A stretch of 17,610 bases of DNA from Betaproteobacteria bacterium (GTDB lineage: Bacteria; Pseudomonadota; Gammaproteobacteria; Burkholderiales; Casimicrobiaceae): contig PLYG01000025.1 of assembly GCA_003153335.1 (NCBI GenBank), forward strand, positions 1 to 17,610, read 5' to 3'. Shown piece by piece: positions 8,203-14,701 of the stretch. Position numbers and translations under genes: made by a program. Under the pieces are notes generated by a model, which made no database searches, was not told the origin of the DNA, and worked only from the letters and a program-made list of their open reading frames with translations. Each line of letters opens with the position of its first letter. The stretch's first letter is position 1.

Positions 8203-8455
8203 ACGATTCACCAAGCTCAAACGTTATTTTCGCACACTGCCTCTCCTCAATCCCACCCATCCGATCGAGGCATGGGAGGCGGCAGCAGAGCTTTACCTGC
8301 GCTGCCGCCGGCGGGGCTATACGCCGCGCAGCCCGCATGCTTGTCTGGTGGCGCGTATTGCACTGGAGCACAGGACACCCCTGCTCCACGATGACCGTGA
8401 TTTTGAATTGATAGCGAAAGTTGAACGGCGCCTCAAACTATTGCCGCTTGCTTGA
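8165..8455 (+). pseudogene. VapC-type PIN-domain toxin, N-terminally truncated
   Basis: VapC toxins are PIN-fold ribonucleases that usually cleave tRNA or rRNA and are paired with VapB. The frame reads CELSVLQGAATPERFTKLK, then a helical stretch with EAAAELYLRCRRRGYTPRS, ACLVARIALEH and PLLHDDRDFELIAK, which follows the C-terminal two thirds of plasmid-type VapC proteins. The N-terminal LVDTSVWID strand with the first catalytic Asp is missing, and no upstream frame supplies it. The Asp that usually precedes Cys in the central helix (DCLIA) appears to be Ala here. The open frame technically extends back to ATG 8102, but the residues before CELSVLQ have no family likeness. The product, if made, should be inactive. 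Confidence 0.65.
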
Positions 8456-8463
8456 TCCTGGCA

Positions 8464-8778
8464 TCATGATTCGCCCCGCACCACTTCCGCATCACCCACG
8501 CGCGCGGCAATCCACTTGGCCGCACGCAGCAAGCGCAGGTCGTCGCCGATCGCGCCGATCACCTGGACGCCGACCGGCAAACCATGCGCTCCGGTGAAGC
8601 CGGGCAGATTCAGGCCGGGCACGCCCAACCCCGAGCACAGCCGGTTGCACATCGCCTCGCCGGTATTGCCCAGGCCCTGGGGCGCCTCGCCCTGCGCGCG
8701 GACCATCGCTGTGGGAAGCCGCAGCGGCTGCGCCACCAGCAGGCAACGCTCCGCACTGGGCGCTGGCCGCCCAACCAC
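8464..8778 (-). pseudogene. amidase-signature enzyme, C-terminal fragment
   Basis: The minus-strand frame reads GEAPQGLGNTGEAMCNRLCSGLGVPGLNLP followed by HGLPVGVQVIGAIGDDLRLLRAAKWIA. This is the conserved C-terminal end of amidase-signature family enzymes, which hydrolyse amides with a Ser-cis-Ser-Lys triad. Recognisable similarity starts near base 8710 and runs to the TGA at 8464-8466, about 80 residues of a protein normally about 450 long. The Gly/Ser-rich signature and the catalytic triad are absent, and no upstream frame up to about 9190 restores them. It points toward the vapC remnant, with nine bases between the two. It is a relic of a once complete gene whose 5' part was removed. Confidence 0.75.
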
Positions 8779-9192
8779 TACCGGAGATCGAATTCGATCA
8801 GCGCTTGGCCTGGTGACCAGCCACTGCTGCCGCGAGCTGGGTACGCTTGTGCGTTGCGCTCAACTGGCGGTCGATTTTAGTTTCGGCATAACGCGCTTCG
8901 CGCATTAGCCTCCACTGAAACTGCGTTTACGGTCTGGACCCGACCACTTCTTGCCGTCAGGCGTTTGCGTGACCAGGAATCCGGACTCTCTCGGAAATTT
9001 AGCAATCAAACTTGGCATTGGCCGGGGTGACATAGTCGCGGATACTCGGCGTTGTGCGCTTGGATTTCCTATCCTTGACGACCTCAGCGTCCCTCTTGAC
9101 CGTTTCGCCGGCACCGTCCGCGGTTTCGGCCGCATGAATTAGAATCGGTCCATCTGGGATTCACCCTTTTCGGTTAACCGACTGGCTTGTCG
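8779..9192. other. about 400 bases with no recognisable gene
   Basis: Both strands hold only short frames. A minus-strand frame (8905-9135) would encode 76 residues ending in TPDGKKWSGPDRKRSFSGG. Another minus frame over the same stretch reads KRDAEVVKDRKSK and then RDYVTPANAKFDC before a stop near 9012. I recognise neither. The two overlap and neither has a convincing ribosome-binding site. It may be decayed coding sequence. The end of the stretch has a 10-bp palindrome, CGGTTAACCG (9171-9180), just before the cytochrome gene. No clear sigma-70 promoter was visible. Confidence 0.5.
9171..9180. promoter_or_regulatory. 10-bp palindrome before the cytochrome gene
   Basis: CGGTTAACCG is a perfect palindrome ending 12 bases before the chosen ATG. 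It could be an operator half-site cluster or chance. No Shine-Dalgarno sequence is evident between it and the start codon. Confidence 0.2.
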
Positions 9193-11208
9193 ATGGCGCT
9201 GAGACTTTCGCAAACCCGGCTCTTGCCTCTGCTCGCTCTGCTCACGCTGACGGCCTGCACGCAGCCGCACCGCGTGCTGGAGGATGCGAATATGAGTGAG
9301 CAGATCGCGTCTGCCGCCGACACGGATCCGCTCACGCGTTTAGGTTTGCGCGCAAGCACCGGCGCGGCCGCGGGATATGTCGAAGACAAGGGTTGCGGCA
9401 TCTGCCATGCCGACAAGTTCGATTCCTACCAGGGAGTCGGCATGGCGCAGTCGCTGCGCCGGCCGCAGCACGCGCCGCGCATCGAGGACTTCGATCTACC
9501 GGAGTTCTTGCACGCGCCGTCGCAGGAACACTACACAATGCGCTGGCGGGATGGCAAGCTGATATTCCAACGCTGGCAGCTCGACGCGCGCGGCGGGCGC
9601 ATCAACGCGATCGAACAGCGCGTGGACTGGATCCTCGGGTCCGGGCATCGTGCTCGTGTGTATTTGTATGGCGCAACCAGCGGTGAGCTGTTTCAGTTGC
9701 CGATCGCGTGGTACAGCCAGGAGCGCGCCTGGGGCATGGCGCCGGGATACGACCGAGCCGATCATGACGGAATTACACGCCGCGTCCGCCGCGAATGTTT
9801 GTTCTGTCACAACGCCTATCCGCAAACGCCCACCGGCAGCGACGCCCATTGGGCGCCGCAGACTTTTCCCGCCGACCTGCCCGAAGGTACGGGCTGCCAG
9901 CGTTGTCACGGCCCCGGCGCAGAACACATCCGTACCGCGCTGAAAGGCGGCACAACCGCCGCCATCCACGCGGCGATCGTGAACCCGCGCCGGCTGCCGC
10001 CGGATCGGCGCGATGCGGTGTGCTTCCAGTGCCACCTGCTGCCGGCCGTCGCGATGATCGGTCCACGCCGCTTTGAACGTGGCGATTATTCGTTCCGCCC
10101 CGGAGAGCGCCTTGACGACTATCTCTTGCATCTGGACATCGACGAGCCGGGCCGCGCAGCGGAAGATCGTTTCGAGATCAACCATCACGCATACCGGATG
10201 ACACAAAGTTTGTGTTACCAGAAAGGCGGCATCACTTGCATCGATTGCCATGACCCGCATCAACCCTTGCGGCAGGACACGCGCTTGGCCAAAGTCAGCG
10301 CAACGTGTGCAGGTTGCCACCGGCCGCATGGCCCGCAAGCTGCGCCCGCCGGATCGGGCGCGCCTATCGCCGCGGGAGATTGCGTAGGTTGTCACATGCT
10401 ACGCCGGCGTACGCAGGACGTCGTGCATGTGACCATGACCGATCACCGGATCCAACGACGGCCGCAGTGGGTAGCCCCACTCGCGCCTTTGCGTGAGCGC
10501 GATCCGGAAATCAGCGCGGTTCGCTTCTTCTCGCCGCAACACGCCCCGACCGGGGCAATCGGCAATGCCTACCGCGCGACCGCCGTGTTGCGAGCCAGCG
10601 CGGGCGACGGTGTCGCACTCTCGCGTCTCGACGCGGCGCTTAAAGCGAGCACACCGACCACGCCTACACCTTGGCTTGACCTGACCGCCGCGCAATTATT
10701 CCAGCGCCGTTTTGCCGACGCTGAGCACACGCTCGAAATGCTGTTGCCGGTGCACGCCGCGAACAATCCGCAACTCATCGCGTGGCGAGGCACGGCGCGA
10801 ATTGGCCTCGGCCGCACGCTGGTCGGGCTCGACGACTTGCGTCAGGCAGCAATGTCCGCTCCGGATACGCCGGAATTCCAGTTCAATCTGGGCTTGATTC
10901 AACACCGCACGGGAGACTACCAAGCCGCCGTGGCCGCGCTGACGCGCGCCGTAACCCTGCGCCCCAATCTGGTATCCGCCTGGTTGACACGCGGCGCAAC
11001 GTTCGCAGCCCTCGGTCGTCGCGATGAAGCCATCGCCGACTATCGGCAAGCGCTGCAAATCAATCCGCGCGAGACGCGCGCCTATATAGGTCTGGTTGTG
11101 CTGTTGCGGGAAACCGGCCGAAATGCCGAAGCTGACCGCTACCTCACGCACGGCCTGCGCATCGCCGGCGATCCGGCCCGGTTGCGCGGGCAGCTTCGCG
11201 CCCAGTAG
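9193..11208 (+). CDS. seven-heme c-type cytochrome lipoprotein with C-terminal TPR repeats
   Basis: The product has 671 residues. A signal peptide ends in the lipobox Leu19-Thr20-Ala21-Cys22, so it is probably a lipid-anchored periplasmic protein. Seven CxxCH heme-attachment sites are visible: CGICH (68), CLFCH (202), CQRCH (235), CFQCH (277), CIDCH (349), CAGCH (372) and CVGCH (397). Spacing resembles cytochrome c554-like multiheme proteins, with additional His residues (GPGAEH, INHHAYRM, CHDPH) as possible axial ligands. A linker follows, then TPR-like helix pairs from about 490 to 660, clearest at FQFNLGLIQHRTGDYQAAVAAL and the next two repeats. Similar multiheme-TPR proteins are, from memory, commoner in Acidobacteria and Planctomycetes. 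ATG 9193 is chosen because it gives a good signal peptide; an in-frame TTG at 9187 is possible. The ribosome-binding site is poor. Electron transfer is likely; partner and substrate are unknown. It is the only intact gene between the Nudix repeats. Confidence 0.9.
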   Translation: MALRLSQTRLLPLLALLTLTACTQPHRVLEDANMSEQIASAADTDPLTRLGLRASTGAAAGYVEDKGCGICHADKFDSYQGVGMAQSLRRPQHAPRIEDFDLPEFLHAPSQEHYTMRWRDGKLIFQRWQLDARGGRINAIEQRVDWILGSGHRARVYLYGATSGELFQLPIAWYSQERAWGMAPGYDRADHDGITRRVRRECLFCHNAYPQTPTGSDAHWAPQTFPADLPEGTGCQRCHGPGAEHIRTALKGGTTAAIHAAIVNPRRLPPDRRDAVCFQCHLLPAVAMIGPRRFERGDYSFRPGERLDDYLLHLDIDEPGRAAEDRFEINHHAYRMTQSLCYQKGGITCIDCHDPHQPLRQDTRLAKVSATCAGCHRPHGPQAAPAGSGAPIAAGDCVGCHMLRRRTQDVVHVTMTDHRIQRRPQWVAPLAPLRERDPEISAVRFFSPQHAPTGAIGNAYRATAVLRASAGDGVALSRLDAALKASTPTTPTPWLDLTAAQLFQRRFADAEHTLEMLLPVHAANNPQLIAWRGTARIGLGRTLVGLDDLRQAAMSAPDTPEFQFNLGLIQHRTGDYQAAVAALTRAVTLRPNLVSAWLTRGATFAALGRRDEAIADYRQALQINPRETRAYIGLVVLLRETGRNAEADRYLTHGLRIAGDPARLRGQLRAQ

Positions 11209-11240
11209 TTTTATTCAATTTATAATTTTATCTTCTGTAG

Positions 11241-11257
11241 CGTGCGCCATGCGCACG
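11241..11257. repeat. perfect palindromic hairpin, REP-like
   Basis: CGTGCGC-CAT-GCGCACG is a perfect 7-bp inverted repeat with a three-base loop, 32 bases after the cytochrome stop and directly after an AT-rich tract (TTTATTCAATTTATAATTTT). The T-rich run lies on the 5' side on the + strand, so it is not a normal terminator for the cytochrome gene. Read on the minus strand it would be followed by T-poor, A-rich sequence. It may be a dispersed palindromic element or may stabilise the mRNA end. Confidence 0.45.
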
Positions 11258-11369
11258 ACCGCAGCGTAGAAAAGTCCTGCCAGTGGCGATCAGCGTGCGG
11301 ATATGTCAGGATTGCGGGTAATGCGGAGGCTTCGCCCATATCCACAGTTGGGTCTCAAGGAGTAAGGCG

Positions 11370-11783
11370 ATGCAATATCCAGTAAATATCAAACGCGACG
11401 ACAAAGGCTGGCGGGTCGCGTTTCCGGACATTCCAGAGGCACTGACGTCCGGCGCAACCAAAGAACAGGCGCCTGCCAGGGCGTAGGACGCACCGGAAAC
11501 GGCCATGGACTTCTACTTTGAGGATCAGCGCCCGGTGCCGCCACCATCAAAAGCCAAACGCGGGCAGACCGTTATCGAACCCCCAGCCAGCCTTTCCGCA
11601 AAGGTCTATTTACTCAACGAAATGCTCAAACAGAAAATCCGCCCCAGCGAACTGGCGCGGCGCTTACACACCACGTTACAGGTAGTGAATCGACTGACCG
11701 ACCTGCATCACACGTCGCGCATTGACGGCATCGCCGCTGCCTTGCAAGCGCTTGGTAAGCGCCTGGATGTTCGTGTTGTTTAG
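11370..11783 (+). pseudogene. hicB: HicB-family antitoxin interrupted by an in-frame amber codon
   Basis: HicB antitoxins neutralise the HicA mRNA interferase and repress their own operon. The 137-codon frame starts at ATG 11370 with AAGGAG six bases upstream. Its N-terminal HicB fold begins MQYPVNIKRDDKGWRVAFPD and IPEALTSGATKEQA. TAG at 11484-11486 interrupts it, and the frame resumes without any shift as DAPETAMDFYFEDQRPVPPPS. The C-terminal helix-turn-helix (LARRLHTTLQVVNRLTDLHH) is complete to the TAG at 11781-11783. The family has Gln at or near this site (AQDAL), so a single CAG-to-TAG change explains the damage. ATG 11505 could restart an HTH-only peptide of 92 residues. No hicA toxin gene is visible upstream or downstream. 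It is an orphan remnant unless an amber suppressor exists. Confidence 0.83.
11484..11486 (+). other. in-frame amber codon inside hicB
   Basis: TAG lies at codon 39 of the hicB frame, with family-like sequence in the same frame on both sides. It is probably a C-to-T change of a Gln codon. Confidence 0.8.
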
Positions 11784-11815
11784 TGCGAAAAATGCGAACA
11801 CGGTCCCTTTGCTCC

Positions 11816-12074
11816 CGAGGAAACAGGCTATCGCGCCGCGCACTGGGAATGGCTGGCCGGCGTGCACCCGATCGTGTCCTACTCGACCGAACGGATCGAG
11901 ATTTTTCTGGCGACCGGGCTCACCGAGGAGCGCGCCCGGCTCGATGCCGGCGAATTTCTCGTGACGCTGGCCGTGGACTTCGCCGACGCCTACGCGCGCA
12001 TGAGAGCCGGCGAAATCACCGATGTGAATACCATCATCGGGTTGTACCAGCTACGGGACCGGGGTTGGTCATGA
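11816..12074 (+). pseudogene. Nudix hydrolase 3' fragment, second copy (right direct repeat)
   Basis: This segment encodes the C-terminal 86 residues of the Nudix hydrolase at 7357-7959 and lacks the N-terminal half and most of the Nudix box; it starts at the EETG of the box. The first 99 bases equal 7701-7799 exactly. The last 160 differ at 29 positions: 22 codons change, 13 of them silently, giving 9 amino-acid differences, all mild or surface-type. The protein frame and stop are preserved. It is in the same frame as hicB just upstream, separated by the hicB stop. No start codon or ribosome-binding site serves it, so it is not expected to be expressed. Its sequence pattern suggests that both tails evolved under selection in separate functional genes before being brought together. 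Confidence 0.93.
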
Positions 12075-12079
12075 CACCG

Positions 12080-12099
12080 GACCGGGACAAGCACCGGTC
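12080..12099. terminator. hairpin between convergent Nudix fragment and livF
   Basis: GACCGG (12080-12085) and CCGGTC (12094-12099) form a 6-bp stem with an eight-base loop that overlaps the livF stop codon. No T-run flanks it on either strand, so a factor-independent terminator is doubtful. It may serve as an mRNA 3' end structure for the liv operon. Confidence 0.3.
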
Positions 12100-12817
12100 A
12101 GCCTTCCCCCAGATACGCCTGCCTGACCTTCGGATCATCGAGCAGGGTTTTGGCCTCGCCCTGCAGCGTGATCTCGCCCGATTCCATCACATAGCCGCGG
12201 TTGGCGGTCTCGAGCGCCAGCTTCGCGTTCTGTTCGATCAGTAAAATGGTCACGCCTTCGGCCGCGATGGCGCGGATCGTGTCGAAAATCTTCTTTACCA
12301 TGATCGGCGCCAGGCCCATCGACGGCTCATCGAGCAGCAGCATCGTCGGACGCGACAACAGCGCCCGGCCGATCGCCAGCATTTGCTGTTCGCCACCCGA
12401 GAGCGTGCCGGCGGCCTGCCGGCGGCGTTCCTTCAGGCGCGGGAACAGCGTGAACACGCGTTCGATATCGCTGCGGATTTTCGCGCTGTCGCTGCGCACG
12501 TACGCGCCCATGGCCAGATTTTCCTCGATGGTCAACTGCCCGAACACGCCGCGGCCCTCGGGCACCATGGCGAGCCCCTGTCGCACGAGCTGAAACGAGG
12601 CCACCCCGACGATACACCGGCCGGCGTAGTGAATGCTGTCCTTCGATGCGGGAACCAGGCCGCAAATGGCCTTGAGCGTGGTCGACTTGCCGGCGCCGTT
12701 GGCGCCGATCAGGCATACGAGCTCGCCCTTCTCCACATGCAGATCGATGCCGCGCACGGCCTTGATGCCGCCGTAGGAAACATGGAGCTGGCGCAGTTCC
12801 AGCAGGGTCGTGCTCAC
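12098..12817 (-). CDS. livF: branched-chain amino acid ABC transporter, ATP-binding subunit LivF
   Basis: LivF is one of the two ATPases that power the high-affinity Leu/Ile/Val importer on the cytoplasmic face. The 239-residue product shows Walker A GANGAGKST (38-46), the LivF-typical AMVPEGRGVFGQLTIEENLAMGA (split by a Q-loop-like region), signature LSGGEQQMLAIGRAL, Walker B MLLLDEPSMGLAP and the switch His replaced by Gln in LLIEQN, which is normal for LivF. It starts with GTG at 12817, overlapping the livG TGA by four bases (GTGA), so translation is coupled. It is the last gene of the liv operon and converges on the Nudix fragment. Length equals the usual 233-240. Assignment is secure; close relatives carry urea (UrtE) or other amides, but the operon partners fit LIV. 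Confidence 0.96.
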   Translation of the reverse strand: MSTTLLELRQLHVSYGGIKAVRGIDLHVEKGELVCLIGANGAGKSTTLKAICGLVPASKDSIHYAGRCIVGVASFQLVRQGLAMVPEGRGVFGQLTIEENLAMGAYVRSDSAKIRSDIERVFTLFPRLKERRRQAAGTLSGGEQQMLAIGRALLSRPTMLLLDEPSMGLAPIMVKKIFDTIRAIAAEGVTILLIEQNAKLALETANRGYVMESGEITLQGEAKTLLDDPKVRQAYLGEG

Positions 12818-13611
12818 GCCGCCTCCGCGCCGCTGGTTGCACCATCTGGCGCCGTGCCGAGATAGGCCTCGATCACGCGGGGATCGTTTTGTATTTCCTT
12901 CGGCAGCCCTTCCGCGATCCGCCGCCCGTAATCGAGCACGATCAGCCGGTCGACCACGTTCATCACCAGCTTCATGTCATGTTCGATCAGCAATATCGTC
13001 ACGCCGTCCGTGCGAATGCGCTGGATGAGCGTTTTCAGGCTCAGTTTTTCGGTCGCGTTCATACCCGCGGCAGGCTCGTCCAGCGCCAGCAGCCTGGGTT
13101 CGGTGGCCAGCGCGCGGGCGATTTCAAGCCGGCGCTGGTCACCGTAGGAGAGATTCTTGGCCAGATCGTTGGCGCGATGCGCGACCCCCACGTATTCGAG
13201 CAACTCGTGGGCGCGGGATTCGATCGCCGCTTCTTCCCGGAGCGTCGCGCGGTTGCGCGTGACCGCGCCCCACACCGTGGCGCTGGTGCGCACGTGGCGG
13301 CCTATCATCACATTTTCCAGCGCCGACAGGTTCCCGAACAGCCGGATATTCTGAAACGTGCGCGCAATGCCTTTTTCGCAAACCTCGTTGGGCTTGAGGC
13401 CGGTCAGGGGTTTGCCTTCGAACAGGAAGCCGCCCTCATCCGGCAGATAGATTCCGGTGAGGACGTTGAAGAACGTGGTCTTGCCGGCGCCATTGGGGCC
13501 GATCAAGCCGTAGATTTCGCCGCGCTTGATCGAAAACGTGACCTGGCTGAGCGCGTGCACCCCGCCAAAGCGCTTGCTGACGTTGGCCCCCTCGAAAATG
13601 ATTTCGCTCAT
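12814..13611 (-). CDS. livG: branched-chain amino acid ABC transporter, ATP-binding subunit LivG
   Basis: LivG is the second ATPase of the LIV importer. The 265-residue product has Walker A GPNGAGKTT (38-46), IARTFQNIRLF with the Q-loop Gln, the LivG-specific insertion before the signature LSYGDQRRLEIARAL, Walker B LLALDEPAAGMN and the switch His in LLIEHDMKLVM. The C-terminal extension ending NDPRVIEAYLG is characteristic of LivG and related ATPases, where it regulates activity. The ATG at 13611 comes seven bases after the livM stop; its 3' end overlaps livF by four bases. Typical length is 255-265. The short Ala/Gly tail after YLG is harmless. No anomalies. Confidence 0.97.
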   Translation of the reverse strand: MSEIIFEGANVSKRFGGVHALSQVTFSIKRGEIYGLIGPNGAGKTTFFNVLTGIYLPDEGGFLFEGKPLTGLKPNEVCEKGIARTFQNIRLFGNLSALENVMIGRHVRTSATVWGAVTRNRATLREEAAIESRAHELLEYVGVAHRANDLAKNLSYGDQRRLEIARALATEPRLLALDEPAAGMNATEKLSLKTLIQRIRTDGVTILLIEHDMKLVMNVVDRLIVLDYGRRIAEGLPKEIQNDPRVIEAYLGTAPDGATSGAEAA

Positions 13612-13618
13612 CGTTTAC

Positions 13619-14701
13619 TCATGTTCCATTGTCCCGCTTGGCCAGTTCGCGCTTGCGTACCGCCGAAGGCAGAATCCCGGCGGGGCGATAAAGCATCATC
13701 AGCACCAGCGCGAGGCCGAACAGCAGCATCCGGATCACTTCCGGCTCGATGATCATCCGCCCGAACAGGGCCTGCTGCGCGGGCTGCACCGTGTAGCGCA
13801 GGATCTCGGGCACGAACGAGAGCAGCACCGCGCCGAGAATGACGCCGAAGATATTGCCCATGCCACCCAGCACCACCATCGAGAGCACCATGATGCTTTC
13901 GACCAGCACGAAGCTCTCCGGGCTGATGAAGCCCTGGATCGCCGAAAACATGCCGCCGGCGATGCCCGCGAACGACGCGCCCATCGCGAACGCCAGCAGC
14001 TTCATGTTGCGGGTGTTGATGCCCATCGCCCGCGCGGCAATTTCGTCTTCGCGGATCGCTTCCCAGGCGCGGCCTATGCGCGAGTTCTGCAGCCGGATGT
14101 TGATCACGATCACCGCCAGCAGCACCAGCAGCAGCATGTAGTAGTACTTGACCGGGCCTGTCCAGTTCAGGCCCATGAACAACTGGTCACGGCTCAGGTC
14201 CAGATTGCCGATCCGGAACGGGTCGATCGTGGCAATCCCTTGCGGTCCATTGGTGATGTTGATCGGCTGGTACAGATTGTTGAGAAAGATCCGGATGATT
14301 TCGCCGAAGCCCAGCGTCACGATGGCGAGATAGTCTCCGCGCAGCTTCAGCGTGGGGGCGCCGAGCAACACGCCGAACAGGCATGCCACCGCGGCGCCGA
14401 TGGGCAGAATCGCCCAGAACGGCAGATGCAGGCCGAATTGCGGAGACGCGAGCAGCGCATAGACATAGGCGCCGACGGCGTAGAACGCGATATAACCCAG
14501 GTCGAGCAGTCCGGCGAATCCCACCACAATGTTCAGCCCCAGCGACAGGAATACGAACAGTATCGCCAGATTGGTGATCCGCACCCAGGCAGTGCCGATG
14601 GTGGCCAGGGCGAATGGCAGCACTAGCAGGACAAGCGCGATCACGGCAATCGCTCCCCATTTCGTTGCCGGATGGCGTTTCAGGCCCATGGCAGTGTTCA
14701 T
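13619..14701 (-). CDS. livM: branched-chain amino acid ABC transporter permease LivM
   Basis: LivM is an inner-membrane permease that pairs with LivH to form the channel. The 360-residue product shows about ten hydrophobic segments, the family core LNIVVGFAGLLDLGYIAFYAVGAYVYALL, LRGDYLAIVTLGFGEIIRI and the EAA-like coupling region IGRAWEAIREDEIAARAMGI that contacts the ATPases. After it come FAGIAGGMFSAIQGFISPESF and MVVLGGMGNIFGVILGA. The true start is ATG 14701, four bases overlapping the livH TGA. The open frame runs further upstream through livH in another frame, but that part has no family likeness. The protein is shorter than E. coli LivM (425), as is usual for betaproteobacterial homologues lacking the extra N-terminal part. 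Confidence 0.96.
   Translation of the reverse strand: MNTAMGLKRHPATKWGAIAVIALVLLVLPFALATIGTAWVRITNLAILFVFLSLGLNIVVGFAGLLDLGYIAFYAVGAYVYALLASPQFGLHLPFWAILPIGAAVACLFGVLLGAPTLKLRGDYLAIVTLGFGEIIRIFLNNLYQPINITNGPQGIATIDPFRIGNLDLSRDQLFMGLNWTGPVKYYYMLLLVLLAVIVINIRLQNSRIGRAWEAIREDEIAARAMGINTRNMKLLAFAMGASFAGIAGGMFSAIQGFISPESFVLVESIMVLSMVVLGGMGNIFGVILGAVLLSFVPEILRYTVQPAQQALFGRMIIEPEVIRMLLFGLALVLMMLYRPAGILPSAVRKRELAKRDNGT

Noticed and set aside
8905..9135. 76-codon minus-strand frame as a small basic protein
   Set aside because: No ribosome-binding site, no recognised family, and another frame over the same bases looks equally plausible; not listed as a gene.
11209..11369. hicA toxin gene upstream of hicB
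   Set aside because: No frame in this stretch shows the HicA core (GSHH, PHP-like motifs); only the palindrome and the hicB ribosome-binding site are supported.
7960..11815. Composite transposon or integrated element flanked by the Nudix repeats
   Set aside because: No transposase, integrase, terminal inverted repeats or short target-site duplications were found; the repeats are gene fragments. Homologous or illegitimate recombination is the simpler reading.
12080..12099. Bidirectional terminator between the Nudix fragment and livF
   Set aside because: The stem is present, but neither strand has the T-run needed for intrinsic termination; kept only as a low-confidence hairpin.
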